Source: Dehalococcoidia bacterium SM23_28_2
GTDB taxonomy: Bacteria; Chloroflexota; Dehalococcoidia; SM23-28-2
Length of the DNA stretch: 5,666 nucleotides
Direction: 5' to 3'
Assembly: GCA_001303545.1 (NCBI GenBank)
Contig: LJUA01000087.1
Location: 1-5,666 of the forward strand
In this document: positions 1-5,413 of the stretch, one piece after another
Position numbering within the stretch: position 1 is the stretch's first letter
Layout of the letters: the number at the start of each line of letters is the position of its first letter
Notes under the pieces: model-generated
Database searches by the model: none
Told to the model about the DNA's origin: nothing
What the model saw: only the letters and a program-made list of their open reading frames with translations
Translations under genes and position numbers: made by a program

Positions 1-2
1 TG

Positions 3-65
3 CACACAGTGGCCCTGGGCAACGGCCTGGACATCGCCGTCTGGTCGGGCGCCGTGCGGGATTAG
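3..65 (+). CDS. C-terminal end of an unidentified upstream gene (partial)
   Basis: Reading frame 3 is open from the window edge and ends at a TAG at 63-65. The visible tail reads HTVALGNGLDIAVWSGAVRD, which has ordinary protein composition, whereas the other two frames give tryptophan/proline-rich or arginine-rich strings. It ends 16 bp before the GTG start of the next gene on the same strand, a spacing that suggests an operon. Twenty residues are too few to recognise a family, so no function is offered. Confidence 0.5.
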   Translation, partial: HTVALGNGLDIAVWSGAVRD

Positions 66-81
66 CGGTCGGGGAGCGAAC

Positions 82-894
82 GTGGCCGAGGTGAGCCTGA
101 GCCCGGCGATCATCGAGGCCCTGGCGGGCGAGAGGACCCCGAAGTTCCTGGCTACCCTGAACTCCGAGGACGTCCCCAACGTCGTGCCCATCATCTCCCT
201 GCAGGCGGCGGACGAAAGCACCGTCATCTTCGGCGAGTTCATGATGTGGAAGACGAGGCGCAATCTGGAGGTCAATCCCCGCGTAGCGCTGGCGGTGATG
301 ACTGCCAGCCAGGGTTGGGTCATCAAAGGAGACTTCCTGGAGTTCCAGCGGAGCGGGCCCCACTTCGAACGGATCATGGCCAGCGATACGTTCCGCTACA
401 ACGCCTACGCTGGCATCCGCAACGCGGGGGTGATTCGCGTGGCGAGTGTAGTGCGGGCCTTCGCCTTGTCTCGGCCGGCGGTTCTGCTCGAGATGGCCCG
501 CGCCAGGTGGTCGGCCCGGCGCGTCCGCCGAGGGGATGTCGCCGCCGTCACCGTCCCCATCCAGGTGCGTCAGAAGTTCGCTCGCCTTCAGGCCGCCAAG
601 GTCCTCGCTTATCTGGACAGCGATGGCTATCCGGATATCGTGCCGGCCCTCTCCCTCACTCCGGCCGATGAGCAGACGCTCGTCTTCAGCAGCGGCCTGG
701 CGGCGCCGGCCCTGGCGGCGTTGAGCCCCGGCGCAAGGGTGGCGGCTTCAGTGATCACCTTCGAGCCGGTGGCCTACCAGGTGAAGGGCGAATTCCTGGG
801 GGCAGAGCGCAGCCTGGGTCGATTGGTCGGAGTGGTAGCTGCCCAGGAGGTGTACAGCGCCTCGCCGCCGCTTCCCGGCCAGCGAATCGCCTAG
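82..894 (+). CDS. Tandem FMN-binding split-barrel (pyridoxamine 5'-phosphate oxidase-like) protein
   Basis: This 270-residue protein resembles the PNPOx-like FMN-binding split-barrel superfamily, whose members are flavin- or F420-dependent oxidoreductases or cofactor-binding proteins; the substrate here is unknown. Residues 20-90 carry the usual pattern: a KFLATL strand, a VPNVVPIISL strand, the KTRRNLEVNPRVAL segment and a VIKGDFL strand. Residues 172-240 repeat it (KVLAYL, PDIVPALSL, ARVAASVIT, QVKGEFL), so the protein is an internal duplication joined by a basic, Arg/Ala-rich stretch at about 120-150. The second copy lacks the KTRRN-type basic segment and may be structural. No signal peptide or membrane segment is seen, so it is likely cytoplasmic. 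The GTG start is chosen because GGGGAG lies 6-7 bases upstream; the frame stays open to the window edge, but that upstream translation looks noncoding. Fold class is fairly sure; enzyme activity is not. Confidence 0.75.
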   Translation: MAEVSLSPAIIEALAGERTPKFLATLNSEDVPNVVPIISLQAADESTVIFGEFMMWKTRRNLEVNPRVALAVMTASQGWVIKGDFLEFQRSGPHFERIMASDTFRYNAYAGIRNAGVIRVASVVRAFALSRPAVLLEMARARWSARRVRRGDVAAVTVPIQVRQKFARLQAAKVLAYLDSDGYPDIVPALSLTPADEQTLVFSSGLAAPALAALSPGARVAASVITFEPVAYQVKGEFLGAERSLGRLVGVVAAQEVYSASPPLPGQRIA

Positions 895-899
895 AGGCA

Positions 900-919
900 G
901 CCCCCGGGCGGGGGTGTTT
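900..919 (+). terminator. Possible weak terminator between convergent genes
   Basis: A CCCCC / GGGGG stem (901-905 with 910-914) closes a 4-base loop and can be extended by one G-T wobble pair. It is followed by TGTTTC. It lies 6 bases after the stop of the split-barrel gene and 30 bases beyond the stop of the convergent minus-strand gene. The stem is short and the U tract poor, so the call is tentative. Confidence 0.35.
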
Positions 920-949
920 CGCCGTTAATAGCTGAGGTTCTTCGCTTCG

Positions 950-3175
950 CTAGACCGTCTGGGGAGCCTTTGAATCGCTCAGCTTGGCGCTGTAAAGGGA
1001 GATGTCCGCCAGCCTCACCAGGTCGTCGATGATGGTGGCGTCATCGGGATAGCACGCTAGCCCGGCGCTGAGGCTGAGGTCAGCGGCGGCGGGGTCCTTC
1101 AGTTCCTTGAGCTTGTTGGCCAGTGACTTGGCCATGCGATCGAGCACGACTTGAGCCCGAGCCGAGTCGACGTGCATCAGTATGGCGGCAAACTCGTCGC
1201 CACTGTACCGGCAGGCGACATCCGAGCGGCGCATTTGCGAAGCGAGGGCATCAGCAGCAAGGCGGAGCACCTTGTCGCTGGCCTCCTGTCCTTGAGTGTC
1301 GCTGTAGCTCTTGAAGTTGTCGATGTCGGCGATTATCACCGCAACGCCGTGCTGGTAGCGCTTGGCACGTTCGATCTCCTCGCTCAGTCGCTGGTGGAAG
1401 TAAGCCCGGTTATACAAACCTGTGAGATCATCGGTGATCGCTCTCAGCTCTGTCTCCGCCCGCAGGCGAGCGTTTTCCAGGGGCACACCGATCTGGGTGG
1501 TAGCTGCCTGAAGCAGTTCGAGATCCGACGGCTGGAAGAAGGAGCCCTCCGAAAAGGTGACGAGCACAAGGCAACCGAAGGGGCTTTCGCCGATGCCCAG
1601 CGGTACGCAGACGATGCTCTGGGGCACGCCCGGTTCCTCAGTGTCCTGTTTCAGGAGGTCGTCAGCCTGAGGGGCGAGGCCTCCCGCCGCTGCGAGTTTC
1701 TCCATGGAGTTGTACATCTGCGTTTCGCCTGACTGGAAGGTCTGACCGATTAGGCCTTCGCCGGGCTTGACCACCAGCTTGAGGAGCATCTTCCGATCCA
1801 GACCTCGCACGGCCTGAACCTCCAGGGCGTCCTTATGTCGGTTGTGGGCCATGAGGAATCCGGCTTCCGCTCGCGGCAAGAGTTCGAGGACGGCTTCCAG
1901 GGCTTTGTCGGCGGCTTCCTCAAAGCCGGTGGCTGAGGCGGCAGCGTTCGACAGGTTCAAGAACAGGCGAAGCTGGTCGTCGCGCTGCCGCACCTCCTTG
2001 ACGAGGTGACTGATCATTGTCGTATCTCGGCCGGTGCCTTCGATGGTTGTCAGGTGGCCGTCCTCGTCATAGGTGGGCAGGATGTTGAAGGACAGCCATA
2101 TCGTTTGTCCGTCCTTGTGCAGGCACTTCAAGGCTACCGGGCCTTCGGGCATGTTGCCGGAAAGCACGGCTCTCCATAGGGCGGCGAAGGGCTGCCAGTG
2201 ATCGGGATGGACAATTCGACCGACGATCTGCGGGCCGGAGGCTAGTTCCCCCAGGCTGAAGCCCGTCACCCTCTCCCAGGCGGGATTGGCGTAGGTAAGG
2301 CCTTTCTCGAGGTCTATCCGGAAGACCAGATCGGCGGTCCGCTCTGCCAACTGGCGATACTTCGCCTCGGCCCTGGCGATGCCGGCCTCCGCGGTCTCCT
2401 TGGCGAGCAAGGCCACGGTCATTCGGTCGAGGTCTCTGGCCAGGGATTCGAATTCCGGCGATCCCGATATCTGGGGCCTGGTGGCGACGTCGCCGCTGGC
2501 GATTGCCCTGACGCTCGCTTGAATGGATGCCAGGGGGCGAAGAACGCTTCGCATCAGCAACACCGCCGACGACACGCTCACGACGAGCGTGAGGCCGGCC
2601 AAGCCCAGCAGGGCCCAAAGCAACAGCGGGTCGTCGTCGGTTATCGAGGCAAGGGCGAGGTCTATCTGGCGTTGCTGTTCGTTGCTCAGTTCGGCGAGCA
2701 TCGGCTCCAGGTTGGCGATCAAGTCCTCTATCTGGGAGCGGACTGACCCCGCCTGTTCGAATTGATTAGCCTCGGTGAGCAAGAATACGGCTTCGCCCGC
2801 CATCGAGATTTCATTGACATCCTTGGCAATCTCGCCCAGGGTGGCCAGCGTTTGGGAGTCGGCGGGGTCGGTCTGGAGCTCTTGGGCATTCTGGATATAG
2901 GTCTCCGCTCTGACGATGGAGTCACGGAACTCGTTGGCCAAGCTCCAGTCCTTGCTTCCAGCGAAGTTTTGCAGGGTCTCGAGCTGGAAGGTGAGTTCAG
3001 TATCGATGTCTGTCAGGGCGGCGTCTGTAAGCGAGGCCTTTTCTACTATGCCCGCGTCGATCTGTTCGCTGCTGCCGGAGCGGAGGACGGATAGCACTGC
3101 GATTCCGACCAGGAGCAATGTCAGCAATGATAACGTGGCAATGATCCGCGCCCGAATTGATCGGAAACCAGGCAC
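950..3175 (-). CDS. Membrane HAMP-PAS-GAF-GGDEF protein, probable diguanylate cyclase
   Basis: This 741-residue sensor probably converts two GTP to c-di-GMP at the inner face of the membrane. Order of parts: TM1 about 11-32; an all-helical extracytoplasmic sensor about 33-183; TM2 about 184-208; HAMP 205-260; PAS 270-385 (ADLVFRIDLEKGLTYANPAW, then an HKDG/TIEGTGRD pattern); GAF about 405-572; GGDEF 575-735 starting at DDLTGLYNR. Aligned without gaps to PleD, metal ligands D617 and E661, guanine-binding D634 and the inhibitory I-site RxxD (R649-D652) are kept. However, the signature reads SGDEF (S658), the guanine-contacting Asn is S625, the usual GH is GQ (Q630) and the usual GD is SD (S633-D634). 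There is no EAL or HD-GYP domain. The start codon is GTG; an AAGGAAAGG lies about 11 bases upstream, somewhat far, so translation may be modest. It stands alone on its strand, divergent from the tRNA. Architecture is certain; catalytic activity is not. Confidence 0.93.
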   Translation of the reverse strand: MPGFRSIRARIIATLSLLTLLLVGIAVLSVLRSGSSEQIDAGIVEKASLTDAALTDIDTELTFQLETLQNFAGSKDWSLANEFRDSIVRAETYIQNAQELQTDPADSQTLATLGEIAKDVNEISMAGEAVFLLTEANQFEQAGSVRSQIEDLIANLEPMLAELSNEQQRQIDLALASITDDDPLLLWALLGLAGLTLVVSVSSAVLLMRSVLRPLASIQASVRAIASGDVATRPQISGSPEFESLARDLDRMTVALLAKETAEAGIARAEAKYRQLAERTADLVFRIDLEKGLTYANPAWERVTGFSLGELASGPQIVGRIVHPDHWQPFAALWRAVLSGNMPEGPVALKCLHKDGQTIWLSFNILPTYDEDGHLTTIEGTGRDTTMISHLVKEVRQRDDQLRLFLNLSNAAASATGFEEAADKALEAVLELLPRAEAGFLMAHNRHKDALEVQAVRGLDRKMLLKLVVKPGEGLIGQTFQSGETQMYNSMEKLAAAGGLAPQADDLLKQDTEEPGVPQSIVCVPLGIGESPFGCLVLVTFSEGSFFQPSDLELLQAATTQIGVPLENARLRAETELRAITDDLTGLYNRAYFHQRLSEEIERAKRYQHGVAVIIADIDNFKSYSDTQGQEASDKVLRLAADALASQMRRSDVACRYSGDEFAAILMHVDSARAQVVLDRMAKSLANKLKELKDPAAADLSLSAGLACYPDDATIIDDLVRLADISLYSAKLSDSKAPQTV

Positions 3176-3336
3176 CTGTCCGCCAACCTTTCCTTAGACT
3201 GCAATGAACTGCCTGCCACCCTCCGCCCGTTATGGACAGGGTCTAGAGACGGCATAACAGCAGATCAATGCCTTTTATAGTGCTCAATGAATGGACGCGT
3301 ATCCAGGGCCGACCGTTACATATAAACCGCTCTCAG
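3176..3336. other. Divergent intergenic region between the GGDEF gene and the tRNA promoter
   Basis: This stretch must contain the 5' leader and promoter of the minus-strand GGDEF gene. It is more AT-rich than its surroundings, with patches such as TTTTATAG near 3273 and TTACATATAAA near 3316. I found no -35/-10 pair on the minus strand with good spacing, so no promoter is called for that gene. No open reading frame of note lies wholly inside it. Confidence 0.4.
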
Positions 3337-3364
3337 TTGAAATCGCCGCCGGAGGTGCTATGAT
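3337..3364 (+). promoter_or_regulatory. Sigma-70-type promoter with extended -10, driving the tRNA (and probably the Nudix gene)
   Basis: A TTGAAA -35 hexamer (3337-3342) is followed by a 16-base spacer and a TATGAT -10 hexamer (3359-3364). TGC immediately precedes the -10, giving an extended -10 element. Transcription would begin near 3371, only about three bases before the mature tRNA 5' end, as expected for a tRNA promoter. Each hexamer matches the consensus at five of six positions (TTGACA and TATAAT). Confidence 0.75.
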
Positions 3365-3373
3365 GACAGGGGT

Positions 3374-3448
3374 GGGCCTGTAGCTCAGCGGCAGAGCGGC
3401 CGGCTCATAACCGGCTGGTCGTAGGTTCGAATCCTGCCAGGCCCACCA
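3374..3448 (+). tRNA. tRNA with CAT anticodon, tRNA-Ile2 (TilS substrate) favoured over elongator tRNA-Met; CCA encoded
   Basis: A full cloverleaf can be folded by hand. The acceptor stem GGGCCTG (3374-3380) pairs perfectly with CAGGCCC (3438-3444). The D stem is GCTC/GAGC, the anticodon stem GCCGG/CCGGC with loop CTCATAA, and the T stem GTAGG/CCTGC with loop TTCGAAT. The discriminator is A3445 and CCA is encoded at 3446-3448. The anticodon CAT is at 3406-3408. It is not the initiator: position 1 pairs with 72 (G-C) and the anticodon stem lacks the three G-C pairs of tRNA-fMet. C4-G69 and C5-G68 in the acceptor stem are known recognition features for TilS, the lysidine synthetase that converts the anticodon to read AUA as isoleucine. 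This, with the GGCTCATAACC anticodon arm, favours tRNA-Ile2. The tRNA call is near certain; the isotype is a moderate inference. Confidence 0.95.
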
Positions 3449-3474
3449 GTTGTGCTATCGGAGGCTCAGGGACG

Positions 3475-4059
3475 ATGGCGGGCGGCGGCAGCTTGCTCCA
3501 GCGGATGCGGCGGTTCCTGTCCGACTACGAGCCGCAACGCCTTTCCCAGAACGAAGCGACCCCGGCGGGCGTACTTCTCCTGCTCTACGAGAAGGACGGC
3601 GAGCCCTATATCCTGCTGACCAGGCGCACCGAGGACGTGGAGCACCACAAGGGGGAGACCTCCTTCCCCGGCGGCACCTTCGACCCCGGGGACGCCGATA
3701 TGCTGACCACCGCCCTGCGGGAGACGCAGGAGGAGATCGGCGTGCGGCCGGAGGACGTGGAGGTGCTGGGCCAGCTGGACGACTCGATGACGATCACCGG
3801 CTTTCTGGTGAGCCCGTTCGTGGCGGTCCTGGGCGACCCGTCGTACCCCTTCGTGATGAACACCCAGGAGGTGGCCGAGCTGGTGGAGGTGCCGCTGAGC
3901 CACCTGATGGACGAGCGCAATCTGGAGGAGGGCAGGCGCCGCTGGCAGAACCGCTGGTGGCCGGTGCTCTCCTATCGCTACGGCGACCATCGCATCTGGG
4001 GGGCCACCGCCCGCATCCTGAAGGGCTTCTTCGACCGGCTGGCCGAGAGCGGCGTCTGA
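3475..4059 (+). CDS. Nudix hydrolase, CoA pyrophosphatase (NudL/CoAse) type
   Basis: This 194-residue protein has the usual length of bacterial CoA-type Nudix enzymes, which cleave coenzyme A or its derivatives to phosphopantetheine products and 3',5'-ADP with Mg or Mn. The family-specific motif before the Nudix box is seen at 47-67: LLT, R51, H57, H58, G60, then FPGG (64-67). The Nudix box follows, with D73 where the general motif has Glu (normal for this subfamily) and REtqEEiG at 82-89; E83, E86 and E87 are the expected metal ligands. It departs from the CoAse pattern in having T52 for Ser/Ala and E56 for Arg. No signal peptide or membrane segment is visible, so it is cytoplasmic. The ATG start is backed by GGAGG at 3460-3464, ten bases upstream. 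It begins 26 bp after the tRNA CCA with no terminator between, so it probably shares the tRNA promoter. Nudix identity is firm; CoA as the substrate is likely but other nucleotide-linked substrates are possible. Confidence 0.9.
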   Translation: MAGGGSLLQRMRRFLSDYEPQRLSQNEATPAGVLLLLYEKDGEPYILLTRRTEDVEHHKGETSFPGGTFDPGDADMLTTALRETQEEIGVRPEDVEVLGQLDDSMTITGFLVSPFVAVLGDPSYPFVMNTQEVAELVEVPLSHLMDERNLEEGRRRWQNRWWPVLSYRYGDHRIWGATARILKGFFDRLAESGV

Positions 4060-4352
4060 CCGTCGGCGGCGCGGACAAGCGTCTCCCTGAACGACGTCTG
4101 CCACGTGAGGCAGGGGGAGTGAGACAGGGCCAGGCGTATCTAGCTGGTTGATTGTGTTGGCGAAAAAAATTTCCCTTGTATTTGGTGATCGGCCCGCCAG
4201 ATAGGCGGGCGTTTGATTGTTTTGGATGGTGAGGCCGCGCACGGCAGGCCCACTTTCATGCTATGTGTAGTTTAGGCGAGGGAAGGGGCAAAGGCCAAGG
4301 GGGGAGCGGCACGGGGGGGGCTGCGAAGCGGGCCCACGAGCAGGAAGTGGAG
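4060..4352. other. Intergenic region between convergent Nudix and secreted-protein genes
   Basis: No convincing gene lies here. The stretch holds a possible nested hairpin near 4083-4119 (CTCCC/GGGAG outside CTGCC/GGCAG), an A7T3 tract at 4163-4172, the intrinsic terminator listed separately, and a second bulged hairpin at 4229-4253 (GTG-A-GGCC with GGCCCAC). A run of eight G residues lies at 4313-4320. I see no clean terminator for the minus-strand gene ending at 4353. Confidence 0.5.
4192..4223 (+). terminator. Rho-independent terminator of the tRNA-Nudix unit
   Basis: GCCCGCC (4192-4198) pairs perfectly over seven bases with GGCGGGC (4204-4210) across a five-base AGATA loop. It is followed by GTTTGATTGTTTT, a T-rich tail on the plus strand. 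It lies about 130 bases past the Nudix stop, giving a long 3' untranslated region. Read on the minus strand, the hairpin is followed by CGATCACC, so it is unlikely to serve the opposite gene. Confidence 0.75.
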
Positions 4353-5321
4353 CTATGGTGGAGACGATGCAAAGTAGACATCGTCGAACCAGGTGGTAGC
4401 GCTCCCGCCAAGCTCGCACGTGTCGACGAAGGGGCCTCCCAGTTCCACCTGGACATATGCGGTGTCAGGAGGGTACGCCGCCGGGCCAAGTCCCATGGAT
4501 ACCCGTGTCCACACGCCAAGGGGTACGTCGGGTCCCTCTGGAGCTCCTGGGCCAAACCCCTGGCCATGGGCGCCAAGGCCCAAGCCTGACGCATCGAAGT
4601 AGTTGACCTGGATAGTGGCGTACCACGCCGATGGTGCATCAATCGTATCAGCTAGCATCACCCACGCCGACGCGACGTAGGTACTGGTTGTATCGATGAA
4701 TATGGGCTCCGTGGTGACCCACCCCTGCCACCAAGGATATGGGCACTCAGTGAACTCCCCTGTGGCGTGAACCGACTTGCTGCCCGTGTGCGACACCGTC
4801 GTGTCCCATGAACTGCTGGGGTCCTCGTGGGTCCAACCATCGGGCTCCTCAGTGCCCGTCTCGAACGACGGATTGGGCACGAGGTTGACGCCTGGGCCGG
4901 GCGTGGGCGTCGGTGTTGGGGTTGGCGTCGGTGGAGGGAGGGGGCTAGGAGTAGGCGTTGGAGTCACCGGGAACTCGGAGGCTCCCAGAGCAAGCAACCC
5001 CTGCATGTCGTTCAGGACGGTCAGGGTGCTGATGGCGGGTCGGTCGGCGAACCAGCGCGACCACGCCTGCGTTTCGGGGTCTATGCTGTAGGCAACCGCC
5101 ACTTCCGCGTCGTCGCAGGTGGCAAAAGCCTGTTCAGCGTCGGCGCCGTCGTCGCCGCTCCAGACCGATATCGCCCATTTGCCAGCCTGGGGACAGTTCT
5201 GCATGGCACCCTGCTGGGCCTGTGACGAGTCGATCCCTATTGCGCAGACGGCGGTCACTAGTCCCAGAGCAAGCATGCCTGTCAGGGACCAGAGGGCAAG
5301 CTTCCTGATGCGGTTATGCAT
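4353..5321 (-). CDS. Secreted protein: signal peptide, small N-terminal domain, Thr-Pro linker, carbohydrate-binding-like domain
   Basis: This 322-residue protein is probably exported. Residues 1-36 form a signal peptide: HNRIRK basic end, hydrophobic core about 8-30, likely cleavage after SSQA at 33-36. C26 is not in a proper lipobox, so a lipoprotein is unlikely. Residues 42-114 form a small domain with KWAISVWSG, two cysteines (C43, C69), an AWSRWF patch and an STLTVLNDMQGLLALG end; I cannot name it. Residues 120-141 are a Thr-Pro linker of the kind that tethers extracellular domains. Residues 145-320 (NLVPNPSFETG start, TGSKSVHATG, YVASAWVMLADT, TTWFDDVYF end) look like a CBM4/9-type galactose-binding beta-sandwich, with C193 and C302 able to form a disulfide. 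The ATG start is preceded by GGGAGGT with seven bases between. No catalytic domain is present, so it may bind a glycan or the cell surface. Export is well supported; ligand is unknown. Confidence 0.85.
   Translation of the reverse strand: MHNRIRKLALWSLTGMLALGLVTAVCAIGIDSSQAQQGAMQNCPQAGKWAISVWSGDDGADAEQAFATCDDAEVAVAYSIDPETQAWSRWFADRPAISTLTVLNDMQGLLALGASEFPVTPTPTPSPLPPPTPTPTPTPTPGPGVNLVPNPSFETGTEEPDGWTHEDPSSSWDTTVSHTGSKSVHATGEFTECPYPWWQGWVTTEPIFIDTTSTYVASAWVMLADTIDAPSAWYATIQVNYFDASGLGLGAHGQGFGPGAPEGPDVPLGVWTRVSMGLGPAAYPPDTAYVQVELGGPFVDTCELGGSATTWFDDVYFASSPP
4899..4964 (-). repeat. Thr-Pro dipeptide repeat tract (linker-coding)
   Basis: This stretch codes for residues 120-141 of the secreted protein, a mostly alternating Thr-Pro run broken by SPLPPP. 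The DNA is an imperfect GGNGTN-type hexamer array on the plus strand with varied third positions. It therefore looks maintained at the protein level, though it is still prone to length change. Confidence 0.8.
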
Positions 5322-5353
5322 GGCGGACCTCCCGACCTAGAGTTCGCGCACCG

Positions 5354-5382
5354 ATCTTACTCGCAGCCGCGAGTGTGGGCAA
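5354..5382 (-). promoter_or_regulatory. Candidate promoter of the secreted-protein gene
   Basis: On the minus strand TTGCCC (5377-5382) is separated by exactly 17 bases from TAAGAT (5354-5359). Both match sigma-70 hexamers at four of six positions, including the key A and final T of the -10. Transcription would begin near 5347, leaving a leader of about 25 bases that includes the GGGAGGT ribosome site. It lies between the stop of the upstream channel gene and this start. Confidence 0.45.
5359..5374. promoter_or_regulatory. Perfect inverted repeat inside the promoter spacer, possible operator
   Basis: ACTCGC (5359-5364) and GCGAGT (5369-5374) are perfect inverted copies around AGCC. The dyad fills the 17-base spacer of the candidate promoter and touches its -10. 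That placement suits a repressor or MerR-like site. It could instead be a hairpin ending the upstream channel transcript, but no T tract follows on the minus strand. Confidence 0.4.
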
Positions 5383-5413
5383 GGGAAGAAGGCGCCGCGT
5401 CACCACACTGTGC

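Noticed and set aside
1151..1732. Long open frame on the plus strand opposite the GGDEF gene
   Set aside because: It lies wholly antisense to the clearly coding GAF-GGDEF region, has no convincing ribosome site and shows no domain pattern.
3265..3289. Direct repeat TCAATG at 3265 and 3284
   Set aside because: Six bases twice, 19 bp apart, is close to chance in an AT-rich patch and no promoter could be tied to it.
3450..4151. 233-codon plus-strand frame overlapping the Nudix gene
   Set aside because: Its translation is Gly/Arg/Pro-rich noise, while the other frame carries complete Nudix motifs and a good ribosome site.
3466..4242. 258-codon open frame on the minus strand over the Nudix gene
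   Set aside because: It mirrors the Nudix codons, is rich in His, Leu and Gln as expected for an antisense GC-rich shadow, and would run through the terminator hairpin.
4245..4253. CAGGCCCAC repeats nine bases of the tRNA 3' end (3438-3446), suggesting integration att sites around the Nudix gene
   Set aside because: The match is only nine GC-rich bases and stops at once on both sides. There is no integrase in between, and the enclosed gene looks native.
4256..4642. 128-codon minus-strand frame overlapping the end of the secreted-protein gene
   Set aside because: It overlaps the beta-sandwich codons in another frame and its composition (Pro, Ser, Arg) shows no family signal.
4899..4964. Repeat array that might be read as CRISPR or a minisatellite
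   Set aside because: The unit is a short degenerate hexamer coding for Thr-Pro inside a clear gene, with no spacers.
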